Source: Streptomyces echinatus (GTDB lineage: Bacteria; Actinomycetota; Actinomycetes; Streptomycetales; Streptomycetaceae). Taken from it: a DNA stretch of 64,000 nucleotides. Both the position numbers and the translations under genes were made by a program. The notes under the pieces were generated by a model. It saw only the letters and a program-made list of their open reading frames with translations. It had not been told where the DNA came from and made no database searches. This document shows, one piece after another, positions 7,825 to 14,886 of this stretch (position 1 is the first letter of the stretch; each line of letters starts with the position of its first letter). The DNA is taken from positions 1-64,000 of the forward strand of contig NZ_JACHJK010000015.1 of assembly GCF_014203595.1 (NCBI RefSeq), in the 5' to 3' direction.

Positions 7825-8962
7825 CGGGAACCTCCATCTCGATCGTGGTGCCCTTGCCGGGCGCCGATTCCACGGTCAGTGAGCCGCCGACCCCGCCGGC
7901 CCGGTCCCGCATCGAGACCAGGCCGAGGTGGCGTCCGGCGCGGCGGACCGTCGTGGGGTCGAATCCGCTGCCGTCGTCGGTGACCCGCAGGACGGCGCCG
8001 CCGCCGCGCCGCTCCACGCTCACGTCGACGTGTGCGGCCCCGGAGTGGCGCAGGGCGTTGTGCAGGGCCTCCTGGGCCACCCTGAGCAGGGCCTCCTCCT
8101 GGGAGGCGGGCAGGGCGCGGAAGCCGTTGCTGGTGAAGGTCACGCGGGCGGTGTGGGCGCGGTCGAGGACCTGTGTCTGGGTGCGCAGGGTGGCGAGCAG
8201 GCCGTCCTCGTCCAGCGCGGCGGGCCGCAACTCCACGACGGCGGCGCGCAGTTCGTCGGCGGCCTCGGCGGCGAGGCAGGCCACCTGGTGCAGCTCGCCC
8301 TTGGCGCGGGTGGAGTCGCGGTCGACGAGCGCGGCCGCCGCCTGGGCGGTCAGCCGCAGGGAGAACAGCTTCTGGCTGACCGCGTCGTGCAGTTCGTGGG
8401 CGAGGCGGGAGCGTTCCTCGGCGATGGTCAGTTCGCGGCTGCGCTCGTAGAGGCGGGCGTTGGTGAGGGCGATGGCGGCGTGCTGGGCGAGGATGGCGAG
8501 CAGTTCCTCGTCCTCCTGGGTGAAGCCGCAACCGCCTTCCGGCCTGGGGCAGCGTTTGTTCGCGAGGAACAGTGCCCCGAGGACCTCCTCGCCGTCCTTG
8601 ATCGGCAGGCCCAGGAAGTCGGCCAGGTCGGGGTGGGCGGCCGGCCAGCCCTCGAAGCGGGGGTCCTTGCGCACGTCGGCGAGGCGTTCCGCCTTCGCCT
8701 CGCGCAGCATCGCGGCGAGGATGCCGTGCTGGCGCGGGAGCGGGCCGATGGCACGCCACTGGTCGTCGCTGACGCCGTCCACGACGAACTGGGCGAAGCC
8801 GCCGTGGTCGTCGGGGACGCCGAGGGCGGCGTACTGCGCGTCGAGCAGGTCACGGGCGGAGGCGACGATCGTCTTGAGGACGTCCCGCACCTCCAGGTGC
8901 CTGCTCATGGCCAGCAGCGCGGAACTCACCGCGGCGAGGCCGGACCGGGGGCCTTGACTCAT
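7817..8962 (-). CDS. GAF-domain sensor histidine kinase (HisKA_3 type)
   Basis: A 381-residue soluble kinase. An N-terminal GAF domain (about residues 20–170) contains GLPIKDGEEVLGALFLANK. A DHp helix with LAHELHDAVSQ follows; the phosphorylated histidine is probably His192 of ELHD. The HATPase region has the N-box NALRHSG, then VTDDGSGFDP and GLVSMRDRAGGVGGSL. There is no transmembrane segment, so the signal is likely intracellular (small ligand or redox). The ATG at 8962 starts MSQGPRSGL; the open frame above it is non-coding. It is coupled to the response regulator and divergent from the SDR gene. Confidence 0.92.
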   Translation of the reverse strand: MSQGPRSGLAAVSSALLAMSRHLEVRDVLKTIVASARDLLDAQYAALGVPDDHGGFAQFVVDGVSDDQWRAIGPLPRQHGILAAMLREAKAERLADVRKDPRFEGWPAAHPDLADFLGLPIKDGEEVLGALFLANKRCPRPEGGCGFTQEDEELLAILAQHAAIALTNARLYERSRELTIAEERSRLAHELHDAVSQKLFSLRLTAQAAAALVDRDSTRAKGELHQVACLAAEAADELRAAVVELRPAALDEDGLLATLRTQTQVLDRAHTARVTFTSNGFRALPASQEEALLRVAQEALHNALRHSGAAHVDVSVERRGGGAVLRVTDDGSGFDPTTVRRAGRHLGLVSMRDRAGGVGGSLTVESAPGKGTTIEMEVPGG

Positions 8963-9187
8963 GACCTCACGGTACCGGCGGGGTGTGACAGCGCGGATCG
9001 GACCGGTGACGGCCGGAACCGGTCCGCTGGACGTAGGGCCGGCGGCGTAGGTCCCGGGCCCGGGGCGGGGGGCGTACGCCGAAGGGCCCCGGCGCTCTGC
9101 GGCCCGCGTCCGAGGCGGCCGGGGCGGTGCCGTTCCTACGGTGTGGTCACCGCCCGGCCGGGGCGGCAGCGACGAGGGGCGGTAGTC

Positions 9188-9883
9188 ATGCCGGTGGCGA
9201 TCATCACGGGGGCGTCCAAGGGTCTGGGGCGGGCGCTCGCCGAGGCGCTCGCGGCGCGCGGGTGGGATCTGGTGCTCGACGCCCGGGGCGCCGGCGCCCT
9301 GGAGGAGGCCGCGGGAGCCGTCACGCGGCACGGGACGCGGGTGACGGCACTGCCCGGACGCGTCACGGACGGCACGCACCGGGCCGAGCTGGTGGCCGCC
9401 GCCTGGCGGCTCGGCGGTGTCGACCTGGTGGTGAGCAACGCGAGCGCGCTGGGCGCCGAGCCGCTGGTGCCGCTGGCGGAGCTGCCGCCGGCGGGGCTGC
9501 GGCGGGCGCTGGAGGTGAACGTGGTGGCGGCGCTGGGCCTGGTCCAGGAGGCGCTGCCGCTGCTGCTGGCCTCGCCGGCGGGCGCGGTGATCACGGTCAG
9601 CTCGGACGCGGCGGCGGAGGCGTACGGGACGTGGGGCGGCTACGGCGCCTCGAAGGCGGCCCTGGACCAGCTCGCCGCGGTGCTCGGTGTGGAGGAGCCG
9701 GGGCTCAGGGTCTGGGCGGTGGACCCGGGCGACATGGCGACGGACCTGTACGCGGCGGCCGTGCCGGGTGACGACGGTCCACGTCCGGCGCCGGCCGCCG
9801 TCGTACCGGCGTTCCTGCGGCTGCTGGACGAGCGGCCGGCGAGCGGGCGGTATGCGGCGCCGTCCTTGCTGGAGGGGCGATGA
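9188..9883 (+). CDS. Short-chain dehydrogenase/reductase
   Basis: A 231-residue classical SDR. It has the NAD(P)-binding TGASKGLG at residues 7–14, the N-A-S segment, active-site Ser in VSSDAAAEAYG and the YxxxK pair in YGASKAALDQ. The substrate is unknown. The ATG at 9188 follows GAGGGG. Its TGA overlaps the ATG of the QueA-like gene (ATGA at 9880–9883), so the two are translationally coupled and probably act in one process. It is divergent from the sensor kinase. Confidence 0.9.
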   Translation: MPVAIITGASKGLGRALAEALAARGWDLVLDARGAGALEEAAGAVTRHGTRVTALPGRVTDGTHRAELVAAAWRLGGVDLVVSNASALGAEPLVPLAELPPAGLRRALEVNVVAALGLVQEALPLLLASPAGAVITVSSDAAAEAYGTWGGYGASKAALDQLAAVLGVEEPGLRVWAVDPGDMATDLYAAAVPGDDGPRPAPAAVVPAFLRLLDERPASGRYAAPSLLEGR

Positions 9884-10966
9884 GGACCGTCGTGCGGGTT
9901 CCGCAGGAGCTGTCCGCGCGCGGGCCGGCCGAGCAGCGGGGGCCGGGGCTCGGCCGGGACGACGTACGGCTGCTGGTGTCCCGGGGCACGCGGGTGGCGC
10001 ATCACGCGTTCCGCGAGCTGCCGGGGCTGCTGCGGGCCGGGGACCTGCTGGTGGTGAACACCTCGCCGACGCTGGCCGCCGCGGTGGACGGTCGGATCGG
10101 GCACGCGCGCGTGGTGGTGCACTTCTCGGCGCGCGGGGACGACGGCCGGTGGGCGGTCGAGCTGCGGGAGCCGGACGGGCGGGGTACCACGCGCGCGTGG
10201 GCGGGCTCGCCCGCGGGGACCGAGGTGTCGCTGCCGGGCGGGGGCCGGCTGGTGCCGGAGGAGCCGCTGAGCGCGCGTGGGGAGCGGCTGTGGTGGGCGC
10301 GGGCCGCCGGGGCGGAGGTCCGGGAGGTGCTGTGGGAGCACGGGCGGCCCATTCGCTACTCCTATACGGAGCGGGACCAGCCGTTGTCCGTGTACCAGAC
10401 GGTGTTCGCGCTGCGGTCGCCGGACGGGGCGGGCAGTGCGGAGATGCCCAGTGCGGGCCGGCCCTTCACCGGGCGGCTGGTGGCGGAGCTGGTGAGTCGC
10501 GGGGTGCGGTTCGCGCCGGTCACGCTGCACACGGGGGTGTCGTCCGCGGAGGCGCACGAGCCGCCGTACCCGGAGCGGTTCTCGGTGCCGGGGGCGTCGG
10601 CGCGGCTGGTCGACGGGGTGCGGGCGGAGGGCGGGCGGGTGATCGCGGTCGGGACGACGGCCGTGCGCGCCCTCGAGTCGGCCGCCGGGCCGGGACGGGG
10701 CCGTGCGGGCGGCCGAGGGGTGGACGGACCTGGTGGTCACGCCCGAGCGCGGGGTGCGGGTGGTGGACGGGCTGCTGACCGGGCTGCACGAGCCGGAGGC
10801 CTCGCATCTGCTGATGCTGGAGGCGGTGGCCGGCCGGGCGGCGGTCGACCGTGCCTACGGGGAGGCGCTGCGCGGGCTCTACCTGTGGCACGAGTTCGGC
10901 GACGTCCATCTCATCCTCCCGGAGGAGGATGCTCACACAGGGCATTGCGATGGCAACGCACAGTGA
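9880..10966 (+). pseudogene. QueA-like S-adenosylmethionine:tRNA ribosyltransferase-isomerase, frameshifted
   Basis: Two frames together give one QueA-like protein. The first frame (from ATG 9880) carries GDLLVVNTSPTLAAAVDG, SVYQTVFA, FTGRLVAELVSRGVRFAPV and VIAVGTTAVRALESAA. The family C-terminus (GWTDLVVTPERGVRVVDGLL, YLWHEFGDVHL) continues one base out of phase and ends at 10966. Removing one G from the run at 10692–10694 joins them as ALESAAGP–DGAVRAAEGW. QueA makes epoxyqueuosine in tRNA; this copy is divergent from typical QueA (PYPERFSVP where family members have a conserved His block), so its substrate may differ. It could be a true frameshift or a base-calling error. Confidence 0.85.
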
Positions 10967-10982
10967 GAAGGTGTGACGTTCC

Positions 10983-11009
10983 ATGTGAGCCCGCGCATAG
11001 GGCCCACAT
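10983..11009 (+). terminator. Hairpin after the QueA-like gene
   Basis: ATGTGAGCCC (10983–10992) pairs with GGGCCCACAT (11000–11009) with one mismatch across a 7-base loop. It is a plausible terminator for the SDR/QueA-like operon. No T-tract follows. Confidence 0.45.
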
Positions 11010-11095
11010 CACGTACGAAAGGGCATAGGAGATAAACCCTCCCAGATGAACGGGAAAGACGGTTCCGTCTGTCCTATTTTGCCCTTCCCTGATCC

Positions 11096-11110
11096 ACTAT
11101 CGAGGATAGT
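11096..11110. promoter_or_regulatory. Palindrome upstream of the transglycosylase promoter
   Basis: The 15-base sequence ACTATC-GAG-GATAGT is a perfect 6-3-6 inverted repeat about 11 bases upstream of the -35 box. It has the form of an operator for an unidentified regulator. A second small palindrome, AGACGG-TT-CCGTCT, lies at 11057–11070. The whole stretch 11010–11150 is unusually AT-rich for this DNA. Confidence 0.5.
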
Positions 11111-11121
11111 ACGTCACACCT

Positions 11122-11150
11122 TTGCCTGGGCATTTTGCGCCCGCTAAGAA
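11122..11150 (+). promoter_or_regulatory. Candidate sigma-70-type promoter of the transglycosylase gene
   Basis: TTGCCT (11122–11127), a 17-base spacer and TAAGAA (11145–11150) would start transcription near 11157. That would leave a leader of about 105 bases. Confidence 0.55.
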
Positions 11151-11166
11151 TGGCTCCGTCGCTCAG

Positions 11167-11189
11167 CGCCGCGGATTCCCGCCGCGGCG
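11167..11189 (+). promoter_or_regulatory. 5' leader hairpin of the transglycosylase mRNA
   Basis: CGCCGCGG (11167–11174) and CCGCGGCG (11182–11189) form an 8-bp perfect hairpin with a 7-base loop inside the predicted untranslated leader. It may be a stabilising or regulatory structure. I looked for the conserved c-di-AMP (ydaO) riboswitch sequence found before cell-wall hydrolase genes in this genus and did not see it. Confidence 0.45.
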
Positions 11190-11263
11190 TTCGTGCGGGA
11201 GGAGCCGATTCCCCCAGCGGACGCAGGAGCGACCTCCGCGCTACTCGAAGAGGTCCATCAGCC

Positions 11264-11986
11264 ATGCCCAAGAACATCTTCAACCGTGCTCATAGTCGTA
11301 CGCTGACCAAGCAGCGCAAGGTCGCCGTCGCCGGCGTGGCCGCCCTCGGCACCGCCGCCCTCGCCCTCTCGGCCGCCCCCAGCAACGCCGAGACCGTCAC
11401 CACCGGCGCCCCGGCCGTGACCACGCAGGTCGCCTCCGGCACGGTCCTGAAGAATGTCAAGGGCACGGTCACCGACCAGCTCGCCGCCCAGAACGTCAAG
11501 CTCGACACCTTCGCGGCGCAGAAGAAGGCCGCCGACGCCGCCGCCGCGAAGAAGGCCGCCGAGGCCGCAGCCGTGAAGAAGGCCGCGCAGCAGCGCGTCG
11601 CCGTGCAGGCCGCCACCCGCTCCACGCAGCGTCTGCAGATCCAGCCGGTCGCCGCGAAGACCTACGCCAACAACCTCGACGGCTGGATCCGGCAGGCCCT
11701 GGACATCATGAAGACCAAGGGCATCCCGGGCAGCTACCACGGCCTGCACAAGAACATCATGCGGGAGTCGTCCGGCAACCCCATGGCCATCAACAACTGG
11801 GACATCAACGCGATCAACGGCATCCCGTCGAAGGGCCTGCTCCAGGTCATCCCGCCGACCTTCAGCGCGTACCACGTCCCCGGCACGTCCTGGAACATCT
11901 ACGACCCGGTCGCCAACATCACCGCCGCCGCCAACTACGCGGCCGACAAGTACGGTTCGATCGACAACGTGAACAGCGCGTACTGA
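11264..11986 (+). CDS. Secreted SLT-type lytic transglycosylase
   Basis: A 240-residue exported cell-wall enzyme. The signal peptide includes KVAVAGVAALGTAALALSA, with cleavage near SNA-ET. A low-complexity Ala/Lys helix (AAQKKAADAAAAKKAAEAA, about 80–110) follows, then a C-terminal SLT domain with catalytic Glu168 in IMRESSGNPMAIN, plus GLLQVIPPTFSAYH and NITAAANYAADKYGS. These enzymes cleave the MurNAc–GlcNAc bond of peptidoglycan. The ATG at 11264 has AGAGGT upstream; an in-frame upstream ATG at 11135 would break the signal peptide. The Ala/Lys helix may span the wall or aid multimerisation (inference). Confidence 0.9.
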   Translation: MPKNIFNRAHSRTLTKQRKVAVAGVAALGTAALALSAAPSNAETVTTGAPAVTTQVASGTVLKNVKGTVTDQLAAQNVKLDTFAAQKKAADAAAAKKAAEAAAVKKAAQQRVAVQAATRSTQRLQIQPVAAKTYANNLDGWIRQALDIMKTKGIPGSYHGLHKNIMRESSGNPMAINNWDINAINGIPSKGLLQVIPPTFSAYHVPGTSWNIYDPVANITAAANYAADKYGSIDNVNSAY

Positions 11987-12015
11987 GGTCGGCGCGGACC
12001 TCTGACGTAACGCGG

Positions 12016-12048
12016 AAGGGCGGCACCCCTCGGGGGGATGCCGCCCTT
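12016..12048. terminator. Bidirectional terminator
   Basis: The stem AAGGGCGGCA (12016–12025) with TGCCGCCCTT (12039–12048) lies between the convergent transglycosylase and ABC transporter genes. The ends provide short A- and T-runs in both directions. Confidence 0.8.
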
Positions 12049-12074
12049 CACGTCGTTCGGACGCGGTGACGCCG

Positions 12075-14657
12075 TTACTTCCGCATGACCTCCGGCTCGT
12101 GCCGGCGCAGGAAGCGGGACACCAGGAAGCCGCAGACCACACCGAGCACGATCAGCGCGACCATGTTCAGGCCCCAGGCCGAGGCCGCGTGGTCCCACAG
12201 GGGGTCGGTGCTGCCCGGGTCGTCGGTGTTCGGGGCGATGTTGTTGAAGTCCAGCGTGGCGCCGGCCGCGGCGACCGCCCAGCGCGACGGCATGAGGTAC
12301 GAGAACTCGTTGACGCCGACGGTGCCGTGCAGGGTGAAGAGGCAGCCGGTGAAGACGACCTGGATGATCGCGAACATCACCAGCAGCGGCATGGTCTTCT
12401 CGGCGGTCTTCACCAGCGAGGAGATCACCAGGCCGAACATCATCGAGGTGAAGCCGAGCGCCATGATCGGCAGGCACAGCTCGAACAGCGTGGAGCCGCC
12501 GAGGACGAGCCCCTCCTTCGGGATCTCCCGGCTGGAGAAGCCGATCAGGCCGACCATCAGGCCCTGCAGCACGGTGACCGCGCCCAGCACGACCACCTTG
12601 GACATCAGGTACGCCGACCGGGACAGGCCGGTCGCCCGCTCCCGCTCGTAGATGACCCGTTCCTTGATCAGCTCACGCACGGAGTTCGCGGCGCCCGCGA
12701 AACAGGCACCGACCGCGAGGATCAGCAGGACGGTGGTCGCCGTGCCGTTCGGGATCGGCACATGGGTGCGCGGATTGACCGGGTTGACCAGCAGGCCCTT
12801 GTCCGAGTCGATCAGCAGGCTGACCGCGCCGAGGACGGCGGGCAGGATCACCGTCAGTGCCAGGAAGCCCTTGTCCGAGGCGATCACCGACACGTAACGC
12901 CGGATGAGGGTCATCAGCTGCGAGCCCCAGCCCTGCGGCTTGGGCGGCTTCATCGCCTGCGGCGGGGGCATGGGTACGGACTGCGGGGCTATCGCGTCGA
13001 TCTCCGCAGCGTACATCTGGTAGTGCTGCGAGCCCTTCCAGCGGCCCGACCAGTCGTAGTCGCGGTAGTTCTCGAAGGCGGAGAAGACATCGGCCCAGCT
13101 GTCGTAGCCGAAGAAGTTCAGCGCCTCCTCCGGCGGGCCGAAGTAGGCGACCGCACCGCCCGGCGCCATCACCAGCAGCTTGTCGCACAGCGCCAGCTCG
13201 GCCACCGAGTGGGTCACGACCAGGACCGTACGGCCGTCGTCGGCGAGGCCGCGCAGCAGCTGCATGACGTCACGGTCCATGCCCGGGTCGAGACCGGACG
13301 TCGGCTCGTCCAGGAAGATCAGCGACGGCTTGGTGAGCAGCTCCAGGGCCACCGACACACGCTTGCGCTGGCCACCGGAGAGCGAGGTGACCTTCTTGTC
13401 CTTGTGGATGTCGAGCTTCAGCTCGCGCAGCACCTCTTCGATGCGGGCGTCGCGCTCCTGCGCCGTGGTGTCGGCGGGGAAGCGCAGCTTGGCCGCGTAC
13501 TTGAGGGCCTTCTTGACGGTCAGCTCCTTGTGCAGGATGTCGTCCTGCGGGACCAAACCGATGCGCTGGCGCAGCTCGGCGAACTGCTTGTACAGGTTCC
13601 TGTTGTCGTACAGGACCTCGCCCTGGTTGGCGGGCCGGTAGCCGGTGAGCGCCTTGAGCAGGGTCGACTTGCCGGAACCGGACGGGCCGATGACGGCGAT
13701 CAGCGACTTCTCGGGTACGCCGAAGGAGACGTCCTTGAGGATCTGCTTGCCGCCGTCGACCGTGACGGTCAGATGGCGGGCCGAGAAGGAGACCTCACCG
13801 GTGTCGACGAACTCCTCGAGGCGGTCGCCGACGATCCGGAACGTCGAGTGGCCGACGCCGACGATGTCGCTCGGGCCGAGCAGCGCCGAGCCGCCCTTGG
13901 CGATCGGCTGACCGTTGACGTAGGTGCCGTTGTGCGAGCCGAGGTCGCGGATCTCGAAGCGGCCGTCGGGCGTGGCGTGGAACTCCGCGTGGTTCCGGGA
14001 GACCTGGAGGTCCGAGACGACCAGGTCGTTCTCCAGGGCACGGCCGATGCGCATCACGCGGCCGAGCGCGAACTGGTGGAACGTGGTCGGGCTGCGGTCG
14101 CCGTAGACCGGCGGAGCCCCCGCGCCGCCACCGGGCGTCTTCTGCGCGTACTGGTCGGCGGGGCCGGCCTGCTGCTGCGGGAACGCGGGCGGCTGCTGCC
14201 AGCCTGCCTGGGCGGCCTGCTGCTGCGCCGGCGCCTGGTGCGGCACGGCCGCCTGCTGCTGCGCGACCGCCTGCTGGGCCCAGCCGGGCGCGCCGGCGCC
14301 CTGCGCCGCGTACGGCGCCGACTGCTGCTGGTCCGGTGCGGCGACCGGTGCGGCGGCGGCCGACAGATTCAGCCGCGGTCCGTCGGTCGCGTTGCCGAGG
14401 TGCAGCGCCGAGCCGGGCCCGATCTCCAGGTGCTGGACCCGCTGGCCCTGTGCGAACGTGCCGTTGGTGCTTCCATGGTCCTCGATCGCCCAACTACGGC
14501 CGTTGAAACTGACCGTGGCGTGGCGCCAGGACACCCTGGCGTCGTCGAAGACGACGTCCCCCTGCGGATCGCGTCCGAGCGTGTATGCCCTGGACGGATC
14601 AAGTGTCCAGGTACGTCCGTTTGTTTCGAGTACGAGTTCCGGCACTCCATGCCCCAC
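12075..14657 (-). CDS. Double-FHA ABC transporter (ABCG-like half transporter)
   Basis: An 860-residue fusion. FHA domain 1 (about 20–95) contains YTLGRDPQGDVVF and STNGTF. A Gln/Ala/Pro-rich linker (100–180) follows, then FHA domain 2 (about 190–275) with MRIGRALENDLVVSD, VSRNHAEF and SHNGTYVNG. The ATPase (about 290–520) has GPSGSGKST, LSGGQRKR and LIFLDEPTSGLD. The C-terminal membrane domain has about six helices, ending in a charged tail. FHA domains bind phosphothreonine, so activity is probably linked to Ser/Thr kinases such as Pkn proteins. Mycobacterial Rv1747 has the same architecture. The GTG at 14657 follows CGGGGGAC. Confidence 0.93.
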   Translation of the reverse strand: MGHGVPELVLETNGRTWTLDPSRAYTLGRDPQGDVVFDDARVSWRHATVSFNGRSWAIEDHGSTNGTFAQGQRVQHLEIGPGSALHLGNATDGPRLNLSAAAAPVAAPDQQQSAPYAAQGAGAPGWAQQAVAQQQAAVPHQAPAQQQAAQAGWQQPPAFPQQQAGPADQYAQKTPGGGAGAPPVYGDRSPTTFHQFALGRVMRIGRALENDLVVSDLQVSRNHAEFHATPDGRFEIRDLGSHNGTYVNGQPIAKGGSALLGPSDIVGVGHSTFRIVGDRLEEFVDTGEVSFSARHLTVTVDGGKQILKDVSFGVPEKSLIAVIGPSGSGKSTLLKALTGYRPANQGEVLYDNRNLYKQFAELRQRIGLVPQDDILHKELTVKKALKYAAKLRFPADTTAQERDARIEEVLRELKLDIHKDKKVTSLSGGQRKRVSVALELLTKPSLIFLDEPTSGLDPGMDRDVMQLLRGLADDGRTVLVVTHSVAELALCDKLLVMAPGGAVAYFGPPEEALNFFGYDSWADVFSAFENYRDYDWSGRWKGSQHYQMYAAEIDAIAPQSVPMPPPQAMKPPKPQGWGSQLMTLIRRYVSVIASDKGFLALTVILPAVLGAVSLLIDSDKGLLVNPVNPRTHVPIPNGTATTVLLILAVGACFAGAANSVRELIKERVIYERERATGLSRSAYLMSKVVVLGAVTVLQGLMVGLIGFSSREIPKEGLVLGGSTLFELCLPIMALGFTSMMFGLVISSLVKTAEKTMPLLVMFAIIQVVFTGCLFTLHGTVGVNEFSYLMPSRWAVAAAGATLDFNNIAPNTDDPGSTDPLWDHAASAWGLNMVALIVLGVVCGFLVSRFLRRHEPEVMRK

Positions 14658-14886
14658 TGAGTTGTCCCCCGAGTTACCCCCATCACAGGGAGTCTAGGGA
14701 TGTCGAACATCGGGGGGAACTATTTCAGGCTCCGCCGCCTGACCGAAACCCGGGCCTTGCCAGGCGCTCCCGCACACGCTCCAACTCGCCCCGTTGACGG
14801 GGTTGAAACCGGGCCGGAAAGTGGTAATCCCCGCGAGGGGGACAAGCGCGGCCGTCAACGCCGCCACGTGGATCGGGGGGTCTGCG

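Noticed and set aside
11045..11147. 33-codon ORF (MNGKDGSVCPILPF…) in the transglycosylase leader
   Set aside because: Codon use is unlike Streptomyces genes, the AGGAGA site is about 14 bases away, and it overlaps the promoter and palindrome.
11135..11263. Upstream in-frame extension of the transglycosylase gene
   Set aside because: It would place 43 charged residues before the signal peptide and overlaps the predicted promoter.
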